Shown here piece by piece: positions 7,967 to 16,830 of a stretch of 64,000 nucleotides of DNA (its first letter is position 1; every line of letters starts with the position of its first letter). A program made the translations under genes and the position numbers. The notes under the pieces are model-generated. The model was not told the origin of the DNA. It was given only the letters and a program-made list of their open reading frames with translations, and searched no databases. Origin of the DNA: Actinoplanes couchii (GTDB taxonomy: Bacteria; Actinomycetota; Actinomycetes; Mycobacteriales; Micromonosporaceae); assembly GCF_016862075.1 (NCBI RefSeq), contig NZ_BOMG01000044.1:124001-188000 (forward strand). Reading direction: 5' to 3'.

Positions 7967-9592
7967 ATGCCACGACGCAGATTGATCTACATCCTTGCTG
8001 TTGTGGCGATGTTGGGGCAGATGGCGTTCGCCATGGTGACCACGGCCATGCAGCAGTCGCCGACCATCGACGAGCCGGTCTACGTGGCCACCGCCGAGGT
8101 GTACCGGCAGCAGCAGAGCCTGCGCTACAACCCGGAGCATCCGCCGCTCGGCAAACTGATCATCGCGGCGGGCACGGCGTTCGCGGGTGCCGAACTGGAT
8201 CCGGCCTATCCGGGGAATCAGACCCGGCTGGGGCGGCATCTGCTCTACGAGAGCGGTAACAATCCGTTTCAGTTGATGTTGCTGGCGCGGCTGCCGGTGA
8301 TCGTACTGACGCTGGCCTTCGGTCTGGTGGTGTTGTTCTTCGCCCGGGATCTGGCGGGTCCGTGGGCGGGGCTGATCGCGCTGGCGTTGTACAGCTTCTC
8401 CCCCGATCTGATCGCGCACGGATCGCTGGCGACGCTCGACGTGCCGGCGGCGGGGATGCTGCTGACCGCATTCTGGATGGCGTGGCGGGCCCGGGAGCGG
8501 CCGAAACTGTACGTGCCGCTGGCCGGGGTGGCGCTCGGTGCGGCGCTGGCGACCCGGATGAGCGTGCTCCCGGCCGTACCGCTGCTGATCCTGCTTCTGG
8601 CCCTTTCCACCTGGACAGCGCAAAAGGCACAAGAGTCCACAACAGAGGCGGCGGGAAAGACGGGGAAGCGACTCGGTGCGGCGACCGGCGCGGCCGTCGG
8701 GGCGGGGCTGATCGCGATCGCGGTGGTCTGGTTCACCTATCTGGTGGTGGATCCGCGGCTGCGCTGGGAGACCCCGCCCGGCCTGCCCGAGTTGGAGGGG
8801 CTGAAGGCGCTGGCGGTGGATCTGCTGCCGTTCCCGCAGGCCTACCGGGACGGCATGCTGGTCCAGTTCAAGTTCGAGAACAAGCTGTACAACGGGTTCC
8901 TGCTGGGTGCGGCCTACAAGGGCTCCCCCTGGTACTACATGCCGGTCGCGCTGCTGATCAAGACGCCGCTGGGGATGCTGGCGCTCTGGGTGGCCGGCGT
9001 GTTCACCATGCTGGTGGTGCCGAAGCTGCGGGCGGCGACGCTCTACCTGCTGCCGGTGTCGGCGCTGTTGTTGCTGGTCACGATGACGGGGGCACGGAAC
9101 TTCGGCACCCGGTACGTGATCATCCTGCCGATGTTCCTGGCGGTGGCGGCGGGCGCGGTGGCGCTGATCCGGACGAGGTCGTCGTGGATGGCCACGGCGG
9201 CGCTGCTGCTGATGGTGGCGACGAGTTCGGTGCGGACGTACCCGTACTACCTGCCGTACTCGAACGAGGCGTTCGGTGGCACCGCCAACACGCACAACAA
9301 CCTGCACGACGCGAACGTGGACTGGGGTCAGGATCTGGCCCGGCTCGGTCAGCACCTGAAGGTGAACTATCCGGGCGAACCGGTGTGGCTGATCTACAAG
9401 GGTTCCGGGGTGCCGCGGTACTACGGGATCAACGCGCGGGATCCGTACACGGTCCCGGTCAGTCAGATCCGCGGTCTGCTGGTCATCTCGGACAGCCGGG
9501 TGGCACTGGCCAGTCCCCGGCTCAAGGGAATGATGGAAGGTGCCACCCTGATCGACCAGGTGGGCTATTCCATCAGCATCTATCGCCGCTAA
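7967..9592 (+). CDS. Polytopic membrane glycosyltransferase (GT39/ArnT-like, dolichyl/polyprenyl-phosphate sugar type)
   Basis: 541 residues with about 10-12 predicted membrane helices. The first loop has TIDEPVYVATAEVY and NPEHPPLGKL, the conserved acidic residue and HPPL/PPL-like motif of the PMT/ArnT/GT-C fold. A DVPAAGMLLTAFW helix follows. The C-terminal soluble part has VDWGQDLARLGQHL and YYGINARDP, typical of this group in actinobacteria. Such enzymes transfer a sugar from a polyprenyl-phosphate carrier to protein or lipid outside the membrane; donor and acceptor are unknown. It runs 9 nt ahead of the GMC oxidoreductase gene. Confidence 0.8.
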   Translation: MPRRRLIYILAVVAMLGQMAFAMVTTAMQQSPTIDEPVYVATAEVYRQQQSLRYNPEHPPLGKLIIAAGTAFAGAELDPAYPGNQTRLGRHLLYESGNNPFQLMLLARLPVIVLTLAFGLVVLFFARDLAGPWAGLIALALYSFSPDLIAHGSLATLDVPAAGMLLTAFWMAWRARERPKLYVPLAGVALGAALATRMSVLPAVPLLILLLALSTWTAQKAQESTTEAAGKTGKRLGAATGAAVGAGLIAIAVVWFTYLVVDPRLRWETPPGLPELEGLKALAVDLLPFPQAYRDGMLVQFKFENKLYNGFLLGAAYKGSPWYYMPVALLIKTPLGMLALWVAGVFTMLVVPKLRAATLYLLPVSALLLLVTMTGARNFGTRYVIILPMFLAVAAGAVALIRTRSSWMATAALLLMVATSSVRTYPYYLPYSNEAFGGTANTHNNLHDANVDWGQDLARLGQHLKVNYPGEPVWLIYKGSGVPRYYGINARDPYTVPVSQIRGLLVISDSRVALASPRLKGMMEGATLIDQVGYSISIYRR

Positions 9593-9601
9593 CGTGTGAC
9601 G

Positions 9602-11236
9602 ATGGCGGACTTCGACATCGTCATCGTGGGCAGCGGCTTCGGCGGCAGCGTCAGTGCGCTGCGCCTGGCGGAGAAGGGTTACCGGGTCGGCGTGCTGGAG
9701 GCCGGGCGCCGGTTCACCCCGGAGACCCTGCCGAAGACGTCGTGGGATCTGCGCAACTTCCTCTGGGCGCCCCGGCTGGGCCTGCGCGGTATGCAGCGGA
9801 TCACCCTGCTCAAGGACATCATGGTGCTGTCCGCGGCGGGGGTCGGCGGGGGTTCGCTGGTCTACGCCAACACGCTGTACGTGCCTCCGGCCCCGTTCTT
9901 CGACGATCCGCGCTGGTCCGGGATCACCGACTGGGCCGGGGAGCTGAAACCGTTCTACGACCAGGCGTCCCGGATGCTCGGCGTCGTCGAACAGCCGACG
10001 ATGACGCCGTCCGACGTGGTGATCAAGCGGGTCGCCCAGGACATGGGGGTGGGCGGGACGTTCCGGCGTACCCCGGTCGGGGTGTTCTTCGGCGAGCCCG
10101 GAAAGACCGTGCCGGACCCGTACTTCGGTGGCGCCGGACCGGATCGCACCGGTTGTGTCGAGTGCGGCGACTGCATGATCGGCTGCCGGGTCGGCGCGAA
10201 GAACCGGCTCGACGTCAACTACCTCTACCTGGCCGAGCGGGCCGGTGTCACGGTGCACCCGGACACCGAGGTGACCGCGGTCCGCCCGGACGGTTCGGGC
10301 TGGCGGGTCGAGACCCGGCGCGGGGTGTTCACTTCCGGTCAGGTGATCCTGTCGGCGGGGGCGCTGGGCACCCAGCGGCTGCTGCACACCATGCGCGACA
10401 CCGGCGTACTGCCGCGGTTGTCCGCCCGGCTCGGGCATCTGACCCGGACGAACTCGGAGGCGTTGCTCGGCGCCGCCACCAAGGACGTGCCGGAGCAGCC
10501 GTTCTCCCGGGGCATCGCGATCACGTCGTCGTTCCATCCGGATGCCGACACGCACATCGAGCCGGTCCGGTACGGGCCGCGCAGCAACGCGATGGGCCTG
10601 CTCTCCACGATTCTGGTGGACGGCGGCGGGCGGGTGCCGCGGCCGCTGCGGTTCCTCGGGCAGGCGGTGCGGCACCCGGTGGTCCTGGCCCGGTCCCTGT
10701 CGGTACACCGGTGGAGCGAGCGCACGATCATCGCCCTGGTCATGCAGTCGGCGGACAACTCGCTGACGGTCCGGCGCACCCGTGGCGGGCGGCTCACCAC
10801 CGGTCCCGGCCACGGCGAACCCAACCCGACGTGGATCCCGGTCGGGCACGCCGCGGTCCGCCGGATCGCCGACCGGATCGGCGGTCACCCGGGCGGCACC
10901 GTCGGCGACGTCTTCGACATCCCGCTGACCGCGCACATCCTCGGCGGCGCGACCATCGGGGAGTCGGCGGAGACGGGTGTGGTCGACGCCTACCACCGGG
11001 TCTACGGCCACCCCGGCCTGCACGTCATCGACGGCGCCGCGGTCCCGGCGAACCTGGGCGTCAACCCGTCGCTGACGATCACCGCGCTCGCCGAACGGGC
11101 CGTCGCGCTCTGGCCCAACAGGGGTGACGCCGACCCGCGGCCGGCGCTCGGCGACCCCTATCGGCGGGTCACCCCGATCGCGCCCCGGAACCCCGCGGTG
11201 CCCGCGGGCGCGCCGGCCGCACTGAGAATCACATGA
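9602..11236 (+). CDS. GMC-family FAD oxidoreductase, cholesterol-oxidase-like
   Basis: 544 residues from ATG 9602 (a GTG at 9596 is also in frame). The ADP-binding fold starts at once with IVGSGFGGSVSA (G10, G12, G15) and an acidic EAG at the end of beta 2. The C-terminus has the GMC signature region VIDGAAVPANLGVNPSLTI with His in AHILGGATIG. A Cys cluster CVECGDCMIGC around residue 184 is the ferredoxin-like motif also seen in mycobacterial ChoD-type proteins. The family oxidises alcohols, including sterols; substrate here is inferred only. Its stop overlaps the start of the AraC-type regulator (ATGA). Confidence 0.85.
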   Translation: MADFDIVIVGSGFGGSVSALRLAEKGYRVGVLEAGRRFTPETLPKTSWDLRNFLWAPRLGLRGMQRITLLKDIMVLSAAGVGGGSLVYANTLYVPPAPFFDDPRWSGITDWAGELKPFYDQASRMLGVVEQPTMTPSDVVIKRVAQDMGVGGTFRRTPVGVFFGEPGKTVPDPYFGGAGPDRTGCVECGDCMIGCRVGAKNRLDVNYLYLAERAGVTVHPDTEVTAVRPDGSGWRVETRRGVFTSGQVILSAGALGTQRLLHTMRDTGVLPRLSARLGHLTRTNSEALLGAATKDVPEQPFSRGIAITSSFHPDADTHIEPVRYGPRSNAMGLLSTILVDGGGRVPRPLRFLGQAVRHPVVLARSLSVHRWSERTIIALVMQSADNSLTVRRTRGGRLTTGPGHGEPNPTWIPVGHAAVRRIADRIGGHPGGTVGDVFDIPLTAHILGGATIGESAETGVVDAYHRVYGHPGLHVIDGAAVPANLGVNPSLTITALAERAVALWPNRGDADPRPALGDPYRRVTPIAPRNPAVPAGAPAALRIT

Positions 11237-12045
11237 TCCACTCGGTGCCGGAAGCGGCAGTCACGACACCCTGCCTGACCATTCTCGGTCAACCCGACCC
11301 GCGGTTACGACGACACGTGCTCACCTACAGCGGCTTCACCACCGCGACACCGATCCCGCACCGGCTGCTGCCGATCAACGTGCCCGCGCTGGTCATCGAC
11401 GTCACCGGGGCGTGCCGGGTGGCGACCGGGGTCAGTGCGGCACCGACCGTCGGCGGGCCGAGCCGGTGGGGGCACGGCGTGACGATCGGCCTGACCCCCG
11501 GCAGCATGTCGGCGCTGCTCGGGCTGCCCCTGGTGGAGATCACCGGCCGGACCGTGCCGCTCGCCGACGTGCTCGGCCCGGGCGAGGCCGACCTGGCCGA
11601 ACAGCTCGCCGGGCTCGACTGGCCCGGACGGTTCGCCCTGCTCGACCGCTGGCTGGCCGGGCGCCTGACTCCGGACGAAGCCGATCCGTTGCTGACCGCG
11701 GCCTGGTGGCGCCTGCAACACGGCCCCGGACGAGCCCGGGTGGACGCCGTCGCCACCGCTCTCGGGACGAGCCGCCGCCGGCTGGAGGTCGCCTTCCGCA
11801 GGTCGGTCGGTGTCTCCCCCGGCACGGTCGCCCGGGTCGCCCGGTTCCAGCGTGCCGCCTCCCGCCTGCTGACCGGGACACCGGCCGCCCGCGTCGCCGC
11901 CGACACCGGATACGCCGACCAGCCGCACCTGACCCGCGACGTCCGGTCCCTGGCCGGACTCACCCCGACCGCCCTGCGCGACCTGCTCCCGGCACACGGG
12001 ATCAGATCATCAGGCCGCCGGTTGCTCGCAGATTCTGGCCGGTGA
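11233..12045 (+). CDS. AraC-family transcriptional regulator
   Basis: 270 residues. The ATG at 11233 overlaps the preceding stop codon (ATGA), so it is translationally coupled to the oxidoreductase. The N-terminal half (about 1-150) resembles the DUF6597-type sensor found with AraC domains. The C-terminal HTH_18 domain (about 165-255) has VDAVATALGTSRRRLEVAFRRSVGVSP and AARVAADTGYADQPHLTRDVRSLAGLTP, the two helix-turn-helix units. Its 3' end overlaps the convergent SDR gene by 44 nt. It probably controls this oxidoreductase operon or the SDR gene. Confidence 0.88.
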   Translation: MIHSVPEAAVTTPCLTILGQPDPRLRRHVLTYSGFTTATPIPHRLLPINVPALVIDVTGACRVATGVSAAPTVGGPSRWGHGVTIGLTPGSMSALLGLPLVEITGRTVPLADVLGPGEADLAEQLAGLDWPGRFALLDRWLAGRLTPDEADPLLTAAWWRLQHGPGRARVDAVATALGTSRRRLEVAFRRSVGVSPGTVARVARFQRAASRLLTGTPAARVAADTGYADQPHLTRDVRSLAGLTPTALRDLLPAHGIRSSGRRLLADSGR

Positions 12046-12718
12046 TCCAGGCGCCGTCCGGTCCGGCCAGGAACGCGACCACCGAGGCCACGTCGGACGG
12101 CTGCCCGAGGCGTCCCAGGGCGGTCAGACCGGCCGCCCGTTCCAGAGCTTGAGGAGTGTTGACCGCACGGAGCATGTCGGTGTCGGTGGCGCCGGGCGAG
12201 ACCGTGTTGACGGTGATGCCGCGGGGGCCGAGTTCCCGGGCGGCGACGCTGGTGACCTGCTCCAGCGCGGCCTTGCTGGCGCAGTAGAGGGCGAGCCCCG
12301 GCCCGGCGACCGCGGTGTTGAGCGTGGAGATGTTGACGACCCGGCCGCCGTCCGGCAGCAGCGGGATCGCGGCCTGCAGGGCGAAGAGCGGGAACTTCGT
12401 GTTGATCGTCAGAACCCGGTCGAACTCGGCGGCTGTCAGCTCGGCGATCGGCTGCTGCACGGCGATACCGGCATTGTTGACCAGGATGTCCAGGCCGTCC
12501 CGGACCGGCTCGAAGATCGCCGGGAGGGTGTCCAGATCGGCCTGGTCGCAGCGGACCGCGGTGGCGCCGATCTCGGCGGCCAGCAACTCCGCGGCGTCCT
12601 TCGCCCGCTGGTAGGTGAACACGACCCGGGCGCCGTCCGCGGCCAGCCGCCGGGCGACGGCCCGGCCGATGCCCCGCGAGCCGCCGGTGACGAGAGCGGT
12701 TTTTCCGGTGAGCGTCAT
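12002..12718 (-). CDS. Short-chain dehydrogenase/reductase
   Basis: 238 residues, the usual length for classical SDRs. The cofactor motif TGGSRGIG (11-18), NNAG, the catalytic Ser in VNISTLNT and YCASK are all present; the C-terminal substrate loop is followed by GAWITGQNLRATGG. The basic residue after TGGSRGIGR and Y36-Q-R in VFTYQRAKD favour NADP(H). Substrate unknown. A TTCAAG (-35) and TAGATA (-10) spaced 17 nt lie just upstream with only about 10 nt to the ATG. It overlaps the AraC gene tail-to-tail. Confidence 0.9.
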   Translation of the reverse strand: MTLTGKTALVTGGSRGIGRAVARRLAADGARVVFTYQRAKDAAELLAAEIGATAVRCDQADLDTLPAIFEPVRDGLDILVNNAGIAVQQPIAELTAAEFDRVLTINTKFPLFALQAAIPLLPDGGRVVNISTLNTAVAGPGLALYCASKAALEQVTSVAARELGPRGITVNTVSPGATDTDMLRAVNTPQALERAAGLTALGRLGQPSDVASVVAFLAGPDGAWITGQNLRATGGLMI

Positions 12719-12889
12719 GCCGGGACGCTATCTACGCTCACCGTCGGGCGTCTTGAACAAAAACGATGCGCCGGTACGCCAGCACCTCCACAACCGCACC
12801 AGCGGGTCCCGTCCCGGCACCGCGAGGTCCGCGCGCCACCGGACCGACCCCCGACCGCCGGGCCGGACGCGGTGGTCCAGGTGAAAAGG

Positions 12890-14356
12890 TCAGAGCACCA
12901 GGGCATCCGTCCACAGCTGGCGGGACCGGCCGGACAGCGCCTCCATCAGGCCCACCGCCTGGCTGTCGGTCAACCCGGCCACGAAGTCGACGATGGCCCG
13001 GCCGCGAGCGCGCTGAACCCGTTCCGGGGTGCCGGGCGGCAGCTCGGTTTCGGCGAGTTCCACCAGGTCACGGAGGCGGCGGGGCAGGCGCTGGGCCTCC
13101 TCCGGGTCGGTCAGCCAGGACAGCAGGGCCTCGACCAGCGACGCCAGCAGCCGGCCCTGCCCGCGCTGGTGCAGGGCCAGGTCGGGGCGTTCCAGCACGA
13201 ACCGGTTCTGCACGAACTTGAGGATCTGCACCTCGTGCCACTGGGCCCGGGACAGCTGGACGTGACCGCTGCGGACGGCCGGCTGCCCGATCATCTCGAC
13301 CGACTCGACCAGGCGCCGGGTCCAGTTCGCCGAGAACGCCGCGACCCGGGCCTCCGACTCCAGCGAGCCGTCGAACGGGCGGGCCAGCAGCCCGTCCACC
13401 AGCTCGGCCCGGACCAGTTCGACGGCGTCGGCGAACGCCGAGTCGTCGGCGATCCAGCCGTCCTTGCGGTGCAGCTGGCGGCGCAGCGACTCGATGGCGC
13501 CGCCGGCCCGGTTGACGTCCGACTCCGGGCCCCAGCGCTGCCACGCCATCAGCTCGGCGGCGACGGCGCCCTGCTGCAGCACTCCGACCCGGTGCACGTC
13601 CTCCAGGTCGTGGATGGCGTAGGCGATGTCGTCGGCGGTGTCCATCACCGAGGCCTCGACGGTCTGCTGCCAGTCGGCGACGCGCCCGGCGAACGGGGCC
13701 CGGGCCGCCCGGACGTCGGCGATCTCGGTCGAGTAGGCGCCGAACTTGAGCGAGCCGCCCTCGGGGTCGTCCGGCACCTCGGCGGCGCCGCGCGGTGGCG
13801 GGTCCATGAACCGCGGGTGCGGGTCCGGGTGGGTGAGCCGGGTCCACGGGTACTTCAGGATGGCCGCCCGGACCGCGTTGGTCAGGTTGAGGCCGATGGT
13901 GGCCTGGCCGCGGATCTCGGTGCTGGTGACGATCCGGTACGACTGGGCGTTGCCCTCGAAACCGTCGCGCAACCCGAGCCGGTTGCGGGCCAGCCGGTCC
14001 AGGACCCGCTCGCCGAGATGCCCGAACGGCGGGTGCCCGAGGTCGTGGGCCAGCGCCGCCGCCTCCACCACGTCCGGGTCGCAGCCGCCGAGCTTGTCGG
14101 CCAGGTCCGGTTGGGCGGCCCGGACCCGCTCGGCGATGGCCCGGCCCACCTGGGCCACCTTGAGGCTGTGGGTGAGCCGGTTGTGCACGAGCAGTCCGGC
14201 CCCGCCGGGGCTGATCACCTGGGTGACCCCGGCGAGGCGGGCCAGGAACGGGGAGCTGACGATCCGGTCCCGGTCCACCCGGAACGGGCTCGACGCCAGA
14301 TCACCGGGGGCCACCAGGCTGTCGCCGAAGAGTCGTTGGGCACGGGGGTCGTCCAT
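12890..14356 (-). CDS. dgt: Deoxyguanosinetriphosphate triphosphohydrolase (dGTPase-like, HD domain)
   Basis: 488 residues from ATG 14356. The HD-superfamily metal ligands are visible: H63 in RLTHSLKVAQVGR, H104-D105 in AHDLGHPPFGHLGE, and a later D in VMDTADDIAYAIHDLED. The family hydrolyses dNTPs to nucleosides and triphosphate, controlling dNTP pools. Length and domain order fit actinobacterial dGTPases. A TAGATT box (14365-14370 on the complement) stands 8 nt before the start, suggesting a leaderless transcript; a much longer open frame upstream would absorb the next gene and was rejected. Confidence 0.92.
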   Translation of the reverse strand: MDDPRAQRLFGDSLVAPGDLASSPFRVDRDRIVSSPFLARLAGVTQVISPGGAGLLVHNRLTHSLKVAQVGRAIAERVRAAQPDLADKLGGCDPDVVEAAALAHDLGHPPFGHLGERVLDRLARNRLGLRDGFEGNAQSYRIVTSTEIRGQATIGLNLTNAVRAAILKYPWTRLTHPDPHPRFMDPPPRGAAEVPDDPEGGSLKFGAYSTEIADVRAARAPFAGRVADWQQTVEASVMDTADDIAYAIHDLEDVHRVGVLQQGAVAAELMAWQRWGPESDVNRAGGAIESLRRQLHRKDGWIADDSAFADAVELVRAELVDGLLARPFDGSLESEARVAAFSANWTRRLVESVEMIGQPAVRSGHVQLSRAQWHEVQILKFVQNRFVLERPDLALHQRGQGRLLASLVEALLSWLTDPEEAQRLPRRLRDLVELAETELPPGTPERVQRARGRAIVDFVAGLTDSQAVGLMEALSGRSRQLWTDALVL

Positions 14357-14367
14357 GCCCGGAGAAT

Positions 14368-14946
14368 CTACCGACTCTGCAGAGCGTCCAGCGCGACGGC
14401 CATCGCCACGACCAGCCTGCGGTCCAGGTGCGGGTCGTGGATGCTGACCTGGTAGGTGTCCCGCAGGCCCCACTTGCGGACCACCGAGAACGCCGGGCGG
14501 CCCTGGATCGTGAAGTCGAAGTGGTACGGCAGCCACGACAGGTAGTCGATGAAGCGCCGCAGGATCGCCACCCACTGGTTGCGCTCCTGGCCGGGGATCT
14601 CGCCGTACCCGGGCTGCTCCACCACCCAGCTGGAACGCAGCAGGGAGGCGGCGAAGTTCTTCCGGAACAGGCCGATCGGCTGCCCGTGGGCGTCGGTCAC
14701 GTCGTAGGTGGCGCCCAGGTCGATGACCTGCCGCGCCTTGAAACCGAGCAGCGGAACCTGCTTGGTGTCGTCGGTGTAGAGGGTCACCTGCTCCTTGAAC
14801 GCCAGCCGCTTCTGCTGGGCGAACGCGAGGATCCCGGCCTCCTGACCGTCGTGGCTGACGGCGTGGACCTCGTACTGGTTGACCATGAGACGTATGCGCT
14901 GGCGAACGATGAGATGGTTCTGCGCCTGAAGGGTGTCGAGCGTCAC
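14368..14946 (-). CDS. LURP-one-related (Tubby C-terminal-like) protein
   Basis: 192 residues, GTG start at 14946. It reads as a small single-domain beta-rich protein: IRLMVNQYEVHAV, AFAQQKRLAFKEQVTLYTD, LLGFKARQVIDLGATYDV, PIGLFRKNF, AILRRFIDY. From memory these match actinobacterial LURP-one-like proteins, which share the phospholipid scramblase/Tubby barrel fold; biochemical function is not known. It ends 12 nt upstream of the dGTPase start on the same strand, so the two may be co-transcribed. Confidence 0.7.
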   Translation of the reverse strand: MTLDTLQAQNHLIVRQRIRLMVNQYEVHAVSHDGQEAGILAFAQQKRLAFKEQVTLYTDDTKQVPLLGFKARQVIDLGATYDVTDAHGQPIGLFRKNFAASLLRSSWVVEQPGYGEIPGQERNQWVAILRRFIDYLSWLPYHFDFTIQGRPAFSVVRKWGLRDTYQVSIHDPHLDRRLVVAMAVALDALQSR

Positions 14947-15035
14947 CGGCGCAGTGTGTCATACCCGCCACTGGCTGAGAGGACCCTGTGGGGCTCGGTG
15001 GCCGGTCGCAACCTGCGGGGGTCAGACTGGAGACC

Positions 15036-16139
15036 ATGGCTAAGCGAACGCGTACCCGTACCGTGATGGCTCTGGCACTGGCTGCCGCGGCGGTGTGGGC
15101 CGCCCGCGACGTCCCCGCCCAGATCGGCGCCCGGGCCCGGGGCGCCCGCCGGGAGCGGATCCAGCGATCACCGCAGTATTCCCAGGGCAAATTCCACAAC
15201 ACCGTCCCCGCGTCGCAGATCGCCGTCGGTTCCATGCCGCGGACGGCCCTCGCGGCGGTCGGCGACCGTGACTCGCGGCGGCCGCACCAGCCGATCCCGC
15301 TGGTCACCCCGGTCCCCGGCGACACCGCCGAGGGCCTGCACATCACCTGGTACGGCCACTCCTCCGCGATGATCGAGATCGAGGGCCGCCGGGTCCTGCT
15401 CGACCCGGTGTGGAGCGACAGGTGCTCGCCGTCCCGGCTGGCCGGGCCGCGCCGCCTGCACGAGCCGCCGGTGCCGCTGCGGGAGCTGCCGCCGATCGAC
15501 GCGGTGCTGATCTCCCACGACCACTACGACCACCTGGACATGGTCACCATCCAGAACCTGGTGGATCTGCAGGCCGCCCGGTTCCTGGTGCCGTTGGGTG
15601 TCGGCGCGCACCTGGAGCGCTGGGGTGTCCCGGCCGGCCGGATCGTCGAGCTGGACTGGAACGAGACGGCCACCGTCGCCGGCATCGAGTTCGTCGCCAC
15701 CCCGGCCCGGCACTTCTCCGGCCGCGGGTTCAGCCGGGACGAGACGCTCTGGTCCAGCTGGGTGATCAACGGCCCGACCCGGAAGGTGTTCTACTCCGGC
15801 GACACCGGCTACTTCGACGGGTTCGCCGCGATCGGCGCCGAGCACGGGCCGTTCGACGCGACGCTGGTGCAGGTCGGGGCGTACGGGGACGCCTGGCCGG
15901 ACATCCACATGACCCCGGAGGACGGTGTCGCCACCCACGTCGACGTGCGCGGTGGCCTGCTGATCCCGGTGCACTGGGCCACGTTCAACCTGGCCCTGCA
16001 CGAGTGGGCCGAGCCGGCCGACCGCACCTGGAGCGAGGCCAAGGCCCGGGGCGTGAAACTGGCCGTGCCGCGCCCCGGCGAGCGGGTGGACGTGGACAAC
16101 CCGCCCGCGGTCGACGGCTGGTGGCAGCAGGTCAGCTGA
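15036..16139 (+). CDS. Metallo-beta-lactamase-fold hydrolase (NAPE-PLD / UlaG-like)
   Basis: 367 residues from ATG 15036 (GGAG just upstream). An N-terminal hydrophobic stretch (VMALALAAAAVWAA) suggests membrane attachment or export. The metal motif is SHDHYDH (161-166), with further ligands in ATPARHFSGRG, YSGDTGYFDG and IPVHWATFN, as in the Zn-dependent NAPE-PLD/lactonase branch. These enzymes cleave phosphodiester, lactone or related bonds; substrate unknown. The last 8 nt overlap the convergent nucleotidyltransferase gene. Confidence 0.85.
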   Translation: MAKRTRTRTVMALALAAAAVWAARDVPAQIGARARGARRERIQRSPQYSQGKFHNTVPASQIAVGSMPRTALAAVGDRDSRRPHQPIPLVTPVPGDTAEGLHITWYGHSSAMIEIEGRRVLLDPVWSDRCSPSRLAGPRRLHEPPVPLRELPPIDAVLISHDHYDHLDMVTIQNLVDLQAARFLVPLGVGAHLERWGVPAGRIVELDWNETATVAGIEFVATPARHFSGRGFSRDETLWSSWVINGPTRKVFYSGDTGYFDGFAAIGAEHGPFDATLVQVGAYGDAWPDIHMTPEDGVATHVDVRGGLLIPVHWATFNLALHEWAEPADRTWSEAKARGVKLAVPRPGERVDVDNPPAVDGWWQQVS

Positions 16140-16656
16140 AATCTGCCGGCAGGGGGATGCCGAAGCGGGCGCAGAGCAGTGGCACGTCGTGCCGGTCGGC
16201 GGCCCGGGGTGGATAACCGGTGTGCCATCGCACCGCCCACTCCGGGGCCTCGCACCGGACCCGCCGGCCGGCGATCTCCCCGCACCCGCCCAGCGCCCCG
16301 GCCTCGAAGACCGTCCCGTCGACCGCCGAGCCGTAGTGCAGGCGGCCGTCCGGCAGGCGTTCGTAGAGGTGCAGGTCGACGCGCCGCCGGTCGCCGTCGT
16401 GCAGGACGAAGTTCCACGGGCGGTCGCCGGGGCACGGGAAGACCCGGTCCAGACCGCGGTTGGCCAGCGCCCGCAGCAGCCACTCCAGGTGTGTCGCGGG
16501 CGCCCACAGGTCCAGGTCGGCGTGTTCCCGGGTCTGTTCACCGAGCAGCGCGTCGACCGCCCAGCCGCCGGCCACGCTGACCTCCACCTGGTAGTCGTCG
16601 AGCGCGTTCAGCACCGCGACCACGTCGCCGGCCGTCATCACGTACCGCCCGGTCAT
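16132..16656 (-). CDS. Nucleotidyltransferase of the ANT(2'')/Lnu type (possible antibiotic-modifying enzyme)
   Basis: 174 residues. The N-terminus has the polymerase-beta-like signature of aminoglycoside/lincosamide nucleotidyltransferases: VAGGWAVDALLG (G30, G31, W32) followed by R-x-H-x-D-x-D (H45, D47, D49) and a third acidic residue in RRVDLHLYE. AdB/Lnu-type enzymes attach AMP to aminoglycosides or lincosamides, but many actinomycete homologues are unassigned. A GGGGGAG site precedes the ATG. Divergence from characterised resistance proteins cannot be measured here. Confidence 0.75.
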   Translation of the reverse strand: MTGRYVMTAGDVVAVLNALDDYQVEVSVAGGWAVDALLGEQTREHADLDLWAPATHLEWLLRALANRGLDRVFPCPGDRPWNFVLHDGDRRRVDLHLYERLPDGRLHYGSAVDGTVFEAGALGGCGEIAGRRVRCEAPEWAVRWHTGYPPRAADRHDVPLLCARFGIPLPADFS

Positions 16657-16830
16657 CCCACTCCCCCGCTCGTGCCGCGAGCGTCAGGTAACCGCAGTGT
16701 CCTTCCCGGAACCATCCACCGTTCGGTGGGCACCGCATCCGCCCGGCGGTCGCGGGGCGGCCCGGACCACCGCCTGCCTCGCGGCCGGCCACGGGAGAGG
16801 GCCGCTGCGGTTGTCGGAGGTGTAGGCGTA

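Noticed and set aside
7274..11023. 1249-residue open frame on the complement
   Set aside because: It is antisense to the glycosyltransferase and GMC genes, which have clear domains; high GC keeps the opposite frame open. No domain is visible in it.
12149..14455. 768-residue frame on the forward strand
   Set aside because: It is the mirror frame of the SDR and dGTPase genes, Gly/Arg/Pro-rich with no recognisable motif.
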